DNA of 64,000 bases from Gaiellasilicea sp963761905 (GTDB taxonomy: Bacteria; Actinomycetota; Thermoleophilia; Gaiellales; Gaiellaceae), in contig CAVXIQ010000001.1 in assembly GCA_963761905.1 (NCBI GenBank), positions 124,001 to 188,000 on the forward strand. Reading direction: 5' to 3'. The position numbers were made by a program, and so were the translations under genes. Positions 1 through 8,594 of the stretch are shown here, one piece after another; within the stretch, counting starts at the first letter, position 1; every line of letters begins with the position of its first letter. The notes below the pieces were generated by a model. The model had not been told where the DNA came from. It was given only the letters and a program-made list of their open reading frames with translations, and ran no database searches.

Positions 1-116
1 CCGCGCGCGTCGAGCTCGACGCGGTCTTCGATCCGGCGACCTATACCCGGCACGTCGACGTCGTCTTCGAGCGGCTTCGCGCGCTCGTCGGGGAGCGCGA
101 GCACGCGCATGCCTGA
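1..116 (+). CDS. purB: Adenylosuccinate lyase, C-terminal end (partial)
   Basis: Only the last 37 codons are present, open at the left edge and ending in TGA at 114-116. The visible tail (FDPATYTRHVDVVFERL) resembles the C-terminal helix of bacterial PurB, which forms SAICAR to AICAR plus fumarate and also converts adenylosuccinate to AMP. It overlaps the purC start by 8 bases, implying translational coupling in one pur operon. Identification rests on a short tail and on context. Confidence 0.7.
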   Translation, partial: ARVELDAVFDPATYTRHVDVVFERLRALVGEREHAHA

Positions 117-972
117 GGCGGGCGTTCATCTCGGCAGCGGCAAGGTGCGGGAGCTCTACGCGCTCGACGAGGCGCGGCTGCTCCTGACGGCGTCGGATCG
201 GATCTCCACCTTCGACGTGATCCTGCCCACCGAGATCCCCGACAAGGGCCGCGTGCTCACCGGCCTCTCGGCCTTCTGGTTCGCACGCACGAGCGACCTC
301 GTGCCCAATCACCTGCTGGCTCTCCGCGACGACGGTCGCACGCTCGAGTGCCGCCGACTCGAGATGCTCCCGATCGAGGTCGTCGTCCGCGGCTATCTCG
401 CCGGGTCTGGGTGGAAGGACTATCTCGCCACCGGTGCCGTCTGCGGCCACGCCCTGCCGGCGGGGCTGCGCGAGTCCGACCGGCTGCCGCAGCCGCTGCT
501 CACGCCGGCGACGAAGGCGGAGAGCGGCCACGACGAGAACATCGCCGCGGCAACTGCGGCCAGGCTCGTCGGCGATGACCTCTACGGCGAGGTCGAGCGG
601 GTCGCGCTCGCGCTCTATCGCTTCGCCGCCGCGCACGCCGAGGCGCGCGGGATCATCCTCGCGGACACGAAGTTCGAGCTCGGGCTCGATTCCGAGGGGA
701 CGCTCGTGCTCGGTGACGAGGCCTTGACTCCCGACTCCTCGCGCTTCTGGCCGGCGTCCGACTACGCACCCGGTGGCCCACAGCCCTCGTACGACAAGCA
801 GTACGTGCGGGACTACTGCGAGAGCCTCGGCTGGGACAAGACCGATCCCGGCCCGGAGCTTTCCGCGGATGTCGTCGCCGGGACACGAGCGCGCTACATC
901 GAGGCGTTCGAGCTACTGACGGGGATCGCGTTCACCGACTACCTCGCCGACCCGCAGGTCGTGCTCCGGTGA
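109..972 (+). CDS. purC: Phosphoribosylaminoimidazole-succinocarboxamide (SAICAR) synthase
   Basis: Ligates aspartate to CAIR with ATP in cytosolic purine synthesis. The 287-residue protein has the family landmarks: the glycine-rich N-terminal ATP lobe (GSGKVRELY, residues 9-17), AGSGWKDY near 98-105, KAESGHDENI near 136-145 and the metal/substrate segment DTKFELGLD near 186-194. The length matches the long form of PurC rather than the about 237-residue enterobacterial form. It starts inside the purB end and its TGA overlaps the purS GTG (GTGA), so purB-C-S-Q is a tightly coupled operon. Confidence 0.97.
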   Translation: MPEAGVHLGSGKVRELYALDEARLLLTASDRISTFDVILPTEIPDKGRVLTGLSAFWFARTSDLVPNHLLALRDDGRTLECRRLEMLPIEVVVRGYLAGSGWKDYLATGAVCGHALPAGLRESDRLPQPLLTPATKAESGHDENIAAATAARLVGDDLYGEVERVALALYRFAAAHAEARGIILADTKFELGLDSEGTLVLGDEALTPDSSRFWPASDYAPGGPQPSYDKQYVRDYCESLGWDKTDPGPELSADVVAGTRARYIEAFELLTGIAFTDYLADPQVVLR

Positions 973-1217
973 GGGTCACCGTCCTCGTGCGACCGAAAGC
1001 GGGCATCCTCGATCCCCAGGGTGAGGCCGTCGGAGGATCGCTGCGAACGCTGGGCTTCACGGTCGGAGGCGCGCGAGTCGGCCGGCTGGTCGACCTCGAG
1101 GTTGACGCGCCTACGGCCGAACAAGCGCGCGCGGACGTCGAGCGGATGTGCGAGCAGCTGCTGGCGAACCCGCTGATCGAGAGCTTCGAGATCGAGGTCG
1201 AGGGCCACACCGAATGA
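969..1217 (+). CDS. purS: Phosphoribosylformylglycinamidine synthase subunit PurS
   Basis: An 82-residue small subunit of the three-part FGAM synthase (PurS-PurQ-PurL) used by Gram-positive bacteria and archaea. It bridges the PurQ glutaminase and PurL synthase. The typical opening (VTVLVRPKAGILDPQGEAV) and the closing segment LANPLIESFEIEVE are clear. GTG start overlaps the purC stop by 4 bases and its TGA overlaps the purQ ATG. The partner purL lies about 12 kb downstream, so the complex is encoded in two places. Confidence 0.96.
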   Translation: MRVTVLVRPKAGILDPQGEAVGGSLRTLGFTVGGARVGRLVDLEVDAPTAEQARADVERMCEQLLANPLIESFEIEVEGHTE

Positions 1218-1912
1218 TCCGGCCCAAGGTCGCAGTCCTCGTCTTTCCCGGCTCGAACGACGACCGCGACGCGGCCTGGGCGCTCGGCGCGCTCGGCGCG
1301 GATGCCCGACTCGTCTGGCACGCCGATGCGGACCTGCCACGGGACACCGGAGCGGTCGTCTTGCCCGGCGGCTTCTCGTACGGCGACTATCTCCGCTGCG
1401 GGGCGATCGCGCGCTCGGCCCCGATCATGGGCGCGGTGCGCTCGTTCGCCGCGGGCGGTGGCCCCGTCCTCGGGATCTGCAACGGCTTCCAGATCCTCTG
1501 CGAGGCGGGCCTCCTTCCGGGAGTCCTGCGCTCGAATCGCCAGCTCGAGTTCGTCTGCCGTGACGTTGCGATCACCGTCGAGCGGGACGACACCCTGCTC
1601 ACCCGGCGCTGCGAGCTCGGCCAACGCCTGACGATCCCGGTGAAGCACGGCGAGGGCTCGTGGTACGCAGACGACGAGCTGTACTCCGAGCTGGAGGAAT
1701 CGGGCCAGCTCGTGCTTCGCTATGCCGAGGATTGCAACGGCTCGGTCGGCGACGTGGCGGGCGTGTGTGACGCGGCCGGCACCGTCTTTGGCCTGATGCC
1801 GCATCCGGAGCACGCCGTCGATCCCCTCCTCGGCTCGGGCGACGGCGCCCTGCTTCTTGCCGCGCTCGTCGACGCGGCACGCGAACGCGTGCTCGCCGGC
1901 GCCACGCGCTAG
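1214..1912 (+). CDS. purQ: Phosphoribosylformylglycinamidine synthase, glutaminase subunit PurQ
   Basis: Class-I glutamine amidotransferase of 232 residues that supplies ammonia to PurL. Nucleophile Cys89 sits in GICNGFQ and the His197/Glu199 pair in MPHPEH; PGGFSYGDYLR is the PurQ signature. I start at ATG 1214, which overlaps the purS TGA (ATGA) and gives the usual N-terminus (KVAVLVFPGSNDD). The longer upstream open frame would add an arginine-rich stretch unlike the family. Last gene of this pur block. Confidence 0.97.
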   Translation: MIRPKVAVLVFPGSNDDRDAAWALGALGADARLVWHADADLPRDTGAVVLPGGFSYGDYLRCGAIARSAPIMGAVRSFAAGGGPVLGICNGFQILCEAGLLPGVLRSNRQLEFVCRDVAITVERDDTLLTRRCELGQRLTIPVKHGEGSWYADDELYSELEESGQLVLRYAEDCNGSVGDVAGVCDAAGTVFGLMPHPEHAVDPLLGSGDGALLLAALVDAARERVLAGATR

Positions 1913-1917
1913 CGCGT

Positions 1918-2199
1918 TCACAGTCGCAGCGTCTCCTGCAGATCCGGATGCTTCTCGAGGAGCACTCGAAGCCGGTCGAGATCTCGGGCGCGCAAGGTCA
2001 CCGGCCCGCGCCGCGCCGTCCCGTCAGTCGCATACGCGAACCGAACGAGCCGCTCGCCCTTCTTCGTCTCGAGGAGCTGGACGAGCGACGAGAAGCGTTT
2101 CTCGCCGGCCTGTTGGCCGAGCCGAACCTCGTCGACGACCTGCGCCGGGCCCCAGGGTGTCGCCGCGGTCGTGCCGGTTGCTGCGGTCGCCGAGCTCAT
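1918..2199 (-). CDS. Small conserved-looking protein of unknown function
   Basis: 93 residues, low-complexity Ser/Ala/Thr start followed by a compact charged region (VVDEVRLGQQ, FSSLVQLLET, VRFAYATDGTARRGPVTLRARDLDRL). No domain recognised. A TACGGT box at 2206-2211, six bases before the ATG, matches the leaderless -10 pattern of other genes here and supports this as a real gene. It converges on purQ with a 5-base gap. Confidence 0.6.
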   Translation of the reverse strand: MSSATAATGTTAATPWGPAQVVDEVRLGQQAGEKRFSSLVQLLETKKGERLVRFAYATDGTARRGPVTLRARDLDRLRVLLEKHPDLQETLRL

Positions 2200-2205
2200 G
2201 TGGCA

Positions 2206-2211
2206 ACCGTA
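2206..2211 (-). promoter_or_regulatory. Putative -10 box TACGGT of a leaderless gene
   Basis: TANNNT on the minus strand, 6 nt before the ATG at 2199. Confidence 0.4.
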
Positions 2212-2283
2212 CGACCCAATTCGTCACAGCTGGCTCACGGCTCTGTGCCGAAACCGCAACAACCCTTCCACCGTTCTCCTCGT

Positions 2284-3126
2284 ATGCCACGCGCGATCTG
2301 GTCCGGCTCGATCTCCTTCGGGCTCGTCAACGTCCCGGTGCGGATGTTCAGTGCGATCGACGAGAACGATCTCCGTTTTCACCTGATCCACGAGCCGGAC
2401 AGCAGCCGGATCGGCTACCAGAAGATCTGCAAGAACGAGGAGAAGCCGGTGCCGGACGACGAGATCGTCAAGGCGTTCGAGTTCGAGAAGGACGAGTACG
2501 TCGTCCTGGACGACGAGGACTTCGCGGCGGCCCGCACCGAGGGCGTGAAGACGATCGAGATCTCGGACTTCGTCCCCTACGAGGAGATCGACCCGATCTA
2601 CTTCGAGCGCACGTATTTCCTCGGGCCACAGAACGGCGGCGAGAAGGTCTACGTACTGCTCCGGAACGCGATGGAGAAGTCGGGCCTCGCCGCAATCGCC
2701 AAGTACGTGATGCGCGACCGCCAGAGCCTCGGCTGCCTGCGGGTGCGGGAGGGCACGCTGACGCTCGAGAAGATGTTCTTCCACGACGAGATCCGGCCGG
2801 TCGAGGAGATCGCGCCGAAGGGGATCAGGATCGCGAAGGGCGAGCTCGAGATGGCAACGGCGCTGATCGACCAGTTCAGCGGGACGTTCCGGCCCGAGCG
2901 CTACGAGGACACCTACCGCGAGGCGCTCTGCAAGATGATTCGCGCCAAGCGGAAGGGGGAGACGATCACGGCGCCCGAGCCGGAGACCGACGAGGAGCCC
3001 ACGGACCTGCTGGCTGCGCTGAAGGCCTCCGTCGAGGCGGCGAGGCGGACGAAGGGCTCGAGCCGGGCGAAGCGAGCGCCCGCCCGCAAGCCTGCGGCGC
3101 GGAAGCGCAAGACCTCGAAGCGCTAG
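2284..3126 (+). CDS. ku: Ku DNA end-binding protein (NHEJ)
   Basis: 280-residue prokaryotic Ku, a homodimeric ring that binds double-strand break ends and recruits LigD. The N-terminus MPRAIWSGSISFGLVNVPV is diagnostic, as is QKICKNEE near 50; the Lys/Arg-rich C-tail (residues about 250-280) is the extended DNA-binding tail of many actinobacterial Ku proteins. I start at ATG 2284 because the frame extends upstream without family similarity. No ligD is in the window. Its TAG shares a CTAG with the stop of the opposing ASCH gene. Confidence 0.97.
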   Translation: MPRAIWSGSISFGLVNVPVRMFSAIDENDLRFHLIHEPDSSRIGYQKICKNEEKPVPDDEIVKAFEFEKDEYVVLDDEDFAAARTEGVKTIEISDFVPYEEIDPIYFERTYFLGPQNGGEKVYVLLRNAMEKSGLAAIAKYVMRDRQSLGCLRVREGTLTLEKMFFHDEIRPVEEIAPKGIRIAKGELEMATALIDQFSGTFRPERYEDTYREALCKMIRAKRKGETITAPEPETDEEPTDLLAALKASVEAARRTKGSSRAKRAPARKPAARKRKTSKR

Positions 3127-3536
3127 AAGACCTCGACGAGGCGAAACCGCTCGGCGACGAACTCGGTGTCGTCGGTGACATCCCAGTCAGGATCGCCGAG
3201 ATACGCCCGGATCTCGTCGGCGTAGGAGCGCCAGTAGCGGTCGTGCGCGGCGCGCCAGTCGGCCACCGACTCGAACCCCTCGCCCTCGTCGCGGGCGAAC
3301 TGGAGGTCGCAGTCGCCGACGCGGAGCACGCGCACTTCTGTCGTTTCGATCACCGCGACGCCGCGGTCGTCGTTGTCGAGCACGAGGAACCGCTCGCCCA
3401 CTACGGGCAGCTCGTCGCCATCGCGCTCGTAGTCGACGACGAGGCCCGCCGTCGCGGTCTTCTCGCCTCGGAGAATCGCCGCCACGAGCGCCTCGCGCAG
3501 CGGCGTTCCCGCGAATCCGAACTCGGCGTTCCTCAC
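3123..3536 (-). CDS. ASCH-domain protein
   Basis: 137 residues with the ASCH (PUA-like) fold: FAGTPLREALVAAILRGEKTAT at the start, a beta-rich middle (GERFLVLDNDDRGVAVIETTEVRVLRVGD) and a C-terminal AHDRYWRSYADEIRAYLGDP segment. ASCH proteins bind RNA or modified nucleosides and some have nuclease or amidohydrolase activity; the substrate here is unknown. GTG start preceded at 6 nt by TACGCT (3543-3548). Divergent from the P-loop gene at 3559. Confidence 0.85.
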   Translation of the reverse strand: MRNAEFGFAGTPLREALVAAILRGEKTATAGLVVDYERDGDELPVVGERFLVLDNDDRGVAVIETTEVRVLRVGDCDLQFARDEGEGFESVADWRAAHDRYWRSYADEIRAYLGDPDWDVTDDTEFVAERFRLVEVF

Positions 3537-3542
3537 AAAGCC

Positions 3543-3552
3543 AGCGTAGTCT
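3543..3552. promoter_or_regulatory. Overlapping divergent -10 boxes
   Basis: TACGCT on the minus strand (3543-3548) and TAGTCT on the plus strand (3547-3552) share two bases. Each lies exactly 6 nt from its own GTG start (3536 minus, 3559 plus), so one short site could drive both genes as leaderless transcripts. Confidence 0.45.
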
Positions 3553-3558
3553 CAGCCG

Positions 3559-4395
3559 GTGCTGCCACTGCCGAACGTGCTCTGGATCGGCGGTCCACCC
3601 AGGTCGGGCAAGACGACGATCGCGCGTCGGCTCGCACGCCGCCACGGTTTGCGCTGGTACAACGCCGACGCGCACACGTGGGAGCACCGGGATCGTGCGC
3701 TCGCGGCCGGGAACGCGGCGGCGCAGCGCTGGGAGGCGATGACGCAGGAGGAACGATGGGCTGAGTCGACGCCGGCCGAGCAGCTCGAGCTGTCGTTGCA
3801 CGCCGAGCGTGGCCCGATGATCGTCGACGACCTGCGTCGTCTGCCGCGCTCTCCGTTGACCATTGCCGAGGGCTCTCCGGTCTCGCCCGCGGTCGTTTCG
3901 GCCGGGATCGCGGTTCCCTCGCACGCCGTCTGGCTGATCCCGACCGTCGAGTTCCAACGCGCCCGGCTGAGCGAGTCCGGCTGGCCGATGGAGCTAGCCC
4001 TTCTGCTCGCGTCGACGATCGAGAGCGACGCGGCAGAGCACGGCGCCCCAGTGCTACCGGTCGACGGCTCGCGCGGCGTCGACGAGCTGGCGACGGCGGT
4101 CGAGGCCAGGTTCGCGGCAGCACTCGCCGAAGGCCCCTGCGCTCAGACCGCCGCCGAGCGCCTGGCGCTGCTCCGCTACGCGAACGACGCGGTGGTGTCG
4201 CAATGCCTCGCCTACCTCGCCCGCCCGTGGACGACGGGCACTGCCGAGTCGATGGTCAGGACGTTCGTCTGCGAATGCGACGACCCCGAGTGCGATGCGG
4301 CCGTCGAGCTCTCCGTCGCCGCCTTCCAGCGCGCGGCTGCGGTCGGGCCCTTGCTCGCGAGCTCGCACGCTACGCCTGCGCGTCGACCCCGCTGA
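3559..4395 (+). CDS. P-loop nucleotide-binding protein of unknown function
   Basis: 278 residues. Residues 10-18 (GGPPRSGKTT) form a Walker A loop and the following AHTWEHRD resembles small kinase/zeta-toxin-like ATPases, so a phosphotransferase on a small molecule is possible. The C-terminal third carries a Cys-rich CECDDPECDAA segment, possibly metal binding. Substrate cannot be inferred. GTG start placed 6 nt after a TAGTCT box. Its 3' end overlaps the opposing racemase-family gene by 26 bases. Confidence 0.6.
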   Translation: MLPLPNVLWIGGPPRSGKTTIARRLARRHGLRWYNADAHTWEHRDRALAAGNAAAQRWEAMTQEERWAESTPAEQLELSLHAERGPMIVDDLRRLPRSPLTIAEGSPVSPAVVSAGIAVPSHAVWLIPTVEFQRARLSESGWPMELALLLASTIESDAAEHGAPVLPVDGSRGVDELATAVEARFAAALAEGPCAQTAAERLALLRYANDAVVSQCLAYLARPWTTGTAESMVRTFVCECDDPECDAAVELSVAAFQRAAAVGPLLASSHATPARRPR

Positions 4396-5413
4396 CGCCC
4401 CACGTATCCGGCAGCACGTAGCCCTCGGGAAACGGATCGTCCGGATCGACGTAGAGCTGCGTGACGCCGGTGATCCATGCGCTGCCGCGGATTGCGGGCA
4501 CGATCCCGACGCGCTCGCCGACTCGGGCCTCCGAGACGATCTGTCCGTCGAAGGTCGAGCCGAGCACCGAGGCGTGGGTCATCGCGTCGCCCGCTTGCAT
4601 CAGCCCGCGCGCGTGGAGGACGGCCAGGCGCGCCGAGAGCCCCGTTCCCGTCGCCGAGCGGTCGAGCCGGCCAGGCGCGACCACGACCGCGTTCCGCGTC
4701 ACGGCGCCGACACCCTGCCACGGTCCGGCGAGCTGGACGATGCTGACGCCCGCGATCTCGGGGTTCTCGGGATGCGCGCAGGGGAGCTGCTCGCGCGCGG
4801 CCGCGCGGATCCGCTCACCCGCCAGAGAGAGGTCGCGCGCCTCGTGCGGCTCGAGCGCGAACCCGAGAGCCTGCGCATCAGCGATCGCGTACCACATGCC
4901 GCCGTAGGCGACGTCGACCGACAGCGTCCCGAGCCCCGCCACCTCGAGCGGCGCGTCGAGCCGCTCCGCGAAGCAGGGAACGTTCGTCAGCTCGACGCTC
5001 TCGCAGCGGCCATCCCGGCAGGTGGCGCGCGCCTCGACGACGCCACCCGGCGCCTCCAGCCGCACGACGGTCTCGGGCTCGTGCATCGCCACCATCCCGG
5101 TCTCGAGCAGCACCGTGGTCGTGCAGATCGCGTTCGAGCCCGACATCGCCGGATACTCGGTCGGCTCCATGATGATGAAGCCGGCGTCGCAGTCCGGCCG
5201 TGTCGCCGGCACGACGAGATTCGCGTGACAGGCGACGCTGCCGCGCGGCTCGCGCAGAAGGAGCTTCCGCAGCCAGTCGCCTTCGCGCTCAAGCGTCTGC
5301 ATCTGCTCGAAGACCGTGGCGCCTGCCGGAGGCAGCACTCCGCCGACGACGACGTTCCCGATCTCGCCGCCCGCATGGCAGCCGACGACGGTGATCAGCC
5401 GGCGCGTCCGCAT
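4370..5413 (-). CDS. Proline racemase superfamily protein with substituted catalytic cysteines
   Basis: 347 residues with the overall proline racemase / hydroxyproline epimerase / trans-3-hydroxyproline dehydratase fold. In characterised members the first catalytic residue is Cys in an MCGH motif (sometimes Ser); here the segment is MSGSN (Ser91, with Ser93 where His is usual). The second site, usually DRSPCGTG, reads DRSATGTG, giving Thr255. Loss of Cys at both sites argues against a classical racemase; a dehydratase-like or unknown reaction is more likely. ATG 5413 is supported by TAGGGT at 5421-5426. Confidence 0.8.
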   Translation of the reverse strand: MRTRRLITVVGCHAGGEIGNVVVGGVLPPAGATVFEQMQTLEREGDWLRKLLLREPRGSVACHANLVVPATRPDCDAGFIIMEPTEYPAMSGSNAICTTTVLLETGMVAMHEPETVVRLEAPGGVVEARATCRDGRCESVELTNVPCFAERLDAPLEVAGLGTLSVDVAYGGMWYAIADAQALGFALEPHEARDLSLAGERIRAAAREQLPCAHPENPEIAGVSIVQLAGPWQGVGAVTRNAVVVAPGRLDRSATGTGLSARLAVLHARGLMQAGDAMTHASVLGSTFDGQIVSEARVGERVGIVPAIRGSAWITGVTQLYVDPDDPFPEGYVLPDTWGVSGVDAQA

Positions 5414-5420
5414 CGCCGCG

Positions 5421-5426
5421 ACCCTA
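5421..5426 (-). promoter_or_regulatory. Putative -10 box TAGGGT of a leaderless gene
   Basis: Minus strand, 7 nt before the ATG at 5413; decides that start over the longer upstream frame. Confidence 0.45.
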
Positions 5427-5513
5427 TCGCGACGCCCGCATGAGCCGGACGTGAGCGCCGCGTGAGCGGCGGGCGTCACCCTCTCTTCAACCCGACCGCG
5501 AGAGGAGATCGCG

Positions 5514-7610
5514 ATGCTGTCCGTCGAATCACTCTGGAAGTGCCGTGGCCTGCTCGCGCTGCTCGCGATCGCGGGTGTCGTGCCGGCGGCCTCGGGGGCG
5601 GCCGAAGCGCCCGCAGCGAGGCCACTCGAGCTCAGCGCCCTGACCGGCGCGGAAGGCGCCGATCTCTACGTGCAGGCGCCGCCCGGAACAACCGTCTTCG
5701 AGCACCTCCACATCAGGATTCGCGCCCCGGAGGGATCGAGCGAGCAAGCAAACCGGATCGTCAACCTGAAGGACGTCGCCGCACCGAACGGCATCGCCGC
5801 GATCGACCTCGGACAGTTGGCCCGCGCCGCTGCGGTCGACGTCGAAGCTCAGGTCCGCGAGGCGAGCCCGCCGCGGACCGCGGTCCATCGGGGTGAGGCG
5901 ACCGTCAAGCTGCGTCCCGACCTCTCCGTGGCGGCCGTCCATGTCCCGCCCCAGACGCTGACCACGCGGGCGATCGACGTGGTGGCCGACCTGTCCGAGC
6001 TGAACGGCGAGACGGGCGCGACCGTCACCGTGAAGCTGATGCTCGGCCCGACGCTCGTCGCGGAACCGCAAACGATCACCATGCCCGCCGGCGGCGGCGG
6101 TTCGGTGACCTTCCGGAACGTGAAGCTGACGACCGCGATGTCGGCCGACCTGACCGTCGCCCTCGACGGTGCCGAGCCGGCCGAGACCGACGGAACGAAC
6201 AACAGCCGCGGCGCGACGGTCGAGGTGACCGAGCACGAGCTCGTCCGCTCCAATGTGCTCGTCGACGCGCTCGGCGGCTACGGCGCGCAGTTCAACCAGC
6301 ACGTCTATGCCCCGGTCACGAACGCCCCCCCGACGAGCCTTCCCGACCTGGAGGCGAAGGTCGAAGGCCCTCGAGCCGCAGCTCGTCCGGATCTTCTACA
6401 ACGACAGACTGCGAGGAGCGGCTAGCCGAACCGCGGTCGCAGAACATGGCCTCGTTCATCCGAGACCGTTCAGCTCGCGCACGAGGCGGGCGCGACGATC
6501 AACATCACCTACCAGACGCCGTCGATGTGCGCGAAGTCAACTCCGGATCCGTCGATGGCGCGCTTCGCCGCCGTGCTCGAGGACCTCGTCGAGATCCGGG
6601 CCTACACGAACGTGCGGTGGGTGACGGTGGCAGAACGAGCCGAACACGCCGGGTGCCGCGCTCACCTCGAGCAGTACAACGCGCTCTTCCGGGCGCTCCA
6701 CGCCCAGCTCGTCGCGCGTGGCCTGCGCGAGCACGTGAAGCTTGATGGGCGGCGACCTGATCGAAAGCTCCGGCGCTCGCTTCCACACGATCTGGTGGGA
6801 GTACATGGCGCACAACATGAACGACATCCTCGACGCCTACTCGGTGCACATCTACTGGAACTACTGGGACATGCCCGCTGCATGGAGTTCCGGCTCAAGG
6901 ACGTCCACCGGATCGTGACGCAAGAGATCGCCGCCGAGCGCCCAGAAGCCGACCTACGTGATGGAGTTCGGCGTGCGTGGGTCCGCGCTTCGCCGGCAAG
7001 CCGACGCGTCGAGTCCGCCTACTGGGAGGACGGGACGGAGCTGCGCGAGGACGAACGTCGCGGCGTTCCAGCAGCTCTGGTTCAACATCGCGTCTGCCCA
7101 GCTCGGCTACACGGGCGCGTCAAAGTGGGACGCGTTCTGGGGCGTGTACGACAGCACCCTCACAACCAGTCGTACTGGATGTTCGGCCCGGCCGCCGAAG
7201 GCTGGCCGCTCTTCCCGAGCTACTACGCGCTGCGACTCCTGCTCCGCATACGACCGAGCGCGGCTGGCAGGTCGTGCAGGTCGCGCCGTGGGAGGCCGAC
7301 GACTGGCAGGTCGGCAAGGCCGGACGAGGCGGAGAAGGAGCTCGTCGCGTTCGCGAGCTCGGGGGAAGCGTGACCGTGATGGGTCTCGACACGCACGCGC
7401 GCGAACCTGAACACGGTCTCTGCCGAGAAGCCGCAGTACAGCATCGGCGGTCTGCCGGCGCACACCTCCTTCAACCTGGCGCTCTGGAACGCGACCGGCA
7501 ACGGCGAGAGCACGTCTGCCGGCACCGTCAGGTCCGATGCCGCGGGCGTCGCCCGCTTCGAGGTGCCGTTGCACGCGGCGTTCTCACTGACCACCGTGCC
7601 CGTTTTCTGA
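5514..7610 (+). pseudogene. Secreted clan-A glycoside hydrolase, broken by many frameshifts
   Basis: Frame 5514-about 6360 is intact: a signal peptide (LLALLAIAGVVPAASGAAEA) then two beta-rich domains. From about 6360 to 7407 the reading frame changes about 14 times, yet joining the frames gives one continuous protein of about 700 residues ending at TGA 7608-7610. Recognisable parts include LEPQLVRIFYND, an NEP-like acid/base segment (near 6636), YSVHIYWNYW and the nucleophile-like VMEFGVRG (near 6958), typical of clan GH-A TIM barrels. SD AGAGGAGA precedes the ATG. Recent decay or local sequencing error; the near-intact protein favours error. Substrate unknown. Confidence 0.7.
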
Positions 7611-7620
7611 GCCGAGAGAG

Positions 7621-7651
7621 GTCGCCGGGGCGCGGGGGGCGCTCCGGCGAC
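7621..7651. terminator. 13-bp stem hairpin between convergent genes
   Basis: Arms 7621-7633 and 7639-7651 pair over 13 bp (one G-T wobble) around a GGGGG loop. It lies between the glycoside hydrolase stop and the opposing MOSC gene. No T-tract, as usual in high-GC actinobacteria; could act in both directions. Confidence 0.55.
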
Positions 7652-7653
7652 GG

Positions 7654-7684
7654 CTCAGAGCTTGCGGCCGCCTCAGAGCTTGCG
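7654..7684. repeat. 18-bp tandem duplication over the MOSC stop codon
   Basis: CTCAGAGCTTGCG occurs at 7654-7666 and 7672-7684 with an 18-base period. On the minus strand each copy encodes the same ending (Arg)-Lys-Leu-stop, so the last codons and stop of the MOSC gene are duplicated in frame. Confidence 0.8.
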
Positions 7685-8239
7685 AATCGCGTCGCCGCTG
7701 CGAACCGTGCCGGGCTCGACGACCTTCGCGTTCAGGCCCCGTAGGCGCAGGTGGCGATGCTGCTTCGTGTTCACGAACCGGTGCGCGTCGCCGCCGAAGC
7801 GGGCGTGGAACTTGGCGCAGCCGGTGTGCGGCTCCGCGGTCACCTCGATCACGGCCGAGCCGAGCGCGAGCCGCGTGCCCGGCGGCAGGTTCGCCTCGGA
7901 GAGATCGAGGTCGACGTAGAGCTGGTCGCCGGCGAGCGCCCAGCGCTCCCTGTCGCCCGCAGCGACGAGGTCGACGACGCGGGCGCTCATCACGTTCAGC
8001 TGCATGTCCGGATGCGACGAGCCGTCCTTCGTGCGCTTGCTGCCGCGGACGATCCACGTATCGCCGACGAGCCCTTCGGTCAGGTCGAGCTCACCCTCCT
8101 CGAGCACCTCGCGCTCTCCCACGGCGGGCCGTCTCGCGATCAGCTCGACGATGCCCGGCGACGCGGGCGCGTCCAGGATCCGGTCGAGCCCGGCCTCGAG
8201 CTCCTCCGTCGTCAGGTGCTTCGCGACATCCGTGGCCAT
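7673..8239 (-). CDS. MOSC domain protein
   Basis: 188-residue MOSC (molybdenum cofactor sulfurase C-terminal) protein. The family landmark Cys is in PHTGCAKFHARFG (near residue 140), followed by the typical NTKQHRHLRLRGLNAKVV. Stand-alone MOSC proteins of this size handle sulfur on a molybdenum ligand or act in detoxification of N-hydroxylated substrates; the partner is not visible. A near-consensus TAGAAC lies 6 nt upstream of the ATG. Confidence 0.9.
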   Translation of the reverse strand: MATDVAKHLTTEELEAGLDRILDAPASPGIVELIARRPAVGEREVLEEGELDLTEGLVGDTWIVRGSKRTKDGSSHPDMQLNVMSARVVDLVAAGDRERWALAGDQLYVDLDLSEANLPPGTRLALGSAVIEVTAEPHTGCAKFHARFGGDAHRFVNTKQHRHLRLRGLNAKVVEPGTVRSGDAIRKL

Positions 8240-8316
8240 GAGGCCGTTCTATCACGCGCGATGAATCAGACCGCCCGCCCCGGTCTTACCCTTTGACGGC
8301 GACAGAGGAGGGCGAG

Positions 8317-8586
8317 ATGAACGAGCGATTCACAGCTGTCCTGCAGAAGAGCCCCGCCAAAGGCGGCTGGACGTACGTCGTCTGGCCCGAGTCGGTCGAG
8401 TTCTTCGGCACCCGCGGGCTCGTCAAGGTGCGCGGCACGATCGACGGCCGCCCGTTCCGGAGCTCGTTCATGGCGATGGGCGACGGCACGCAGAAGCTGC
8501 CGGTCAAGGCCGAGCTGCGTCGAGCGATCGGCAAGGAGGCCGGAGACACCGTGACGGTCGAGCTGGAGGAACGGCTCGACCGCTGA
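8317..8586 (+). CDS. DUF1905 domain protein
   Basis: 89 residues matching DUF1905: FTAVLQKSPAKGGWTYVVWPE at the start, then a beta-barrel-like LVKVRGTIDGRPFRSSF and KAELRRAIGKEAGDTVTVELEE. Function unknown; related domains occur with YdeI-type proteins. ATG 8317 is preceded by a strong SD (GAGGAGGG), which decides it over the in-frame TTG at 8293. Next gene follows after 8 bases. Confidence 0.85.
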   Translation: MNERFTAVLQKSPAKGGWTYVVWPESVEFFGTRGLVKVRGTIDGRPFRSSFMAMGDGTQKLPVKAELRRAIGKEAGDTVTVELEERLDR

Positions 8587-8594
8587 GGATCCGG

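Noticed and set aside
8293..8316. TTG 8293 as the DUF1905 start
   Set aside because: A strong SD sits between it and ATG 8317, and the family begins at the latter.
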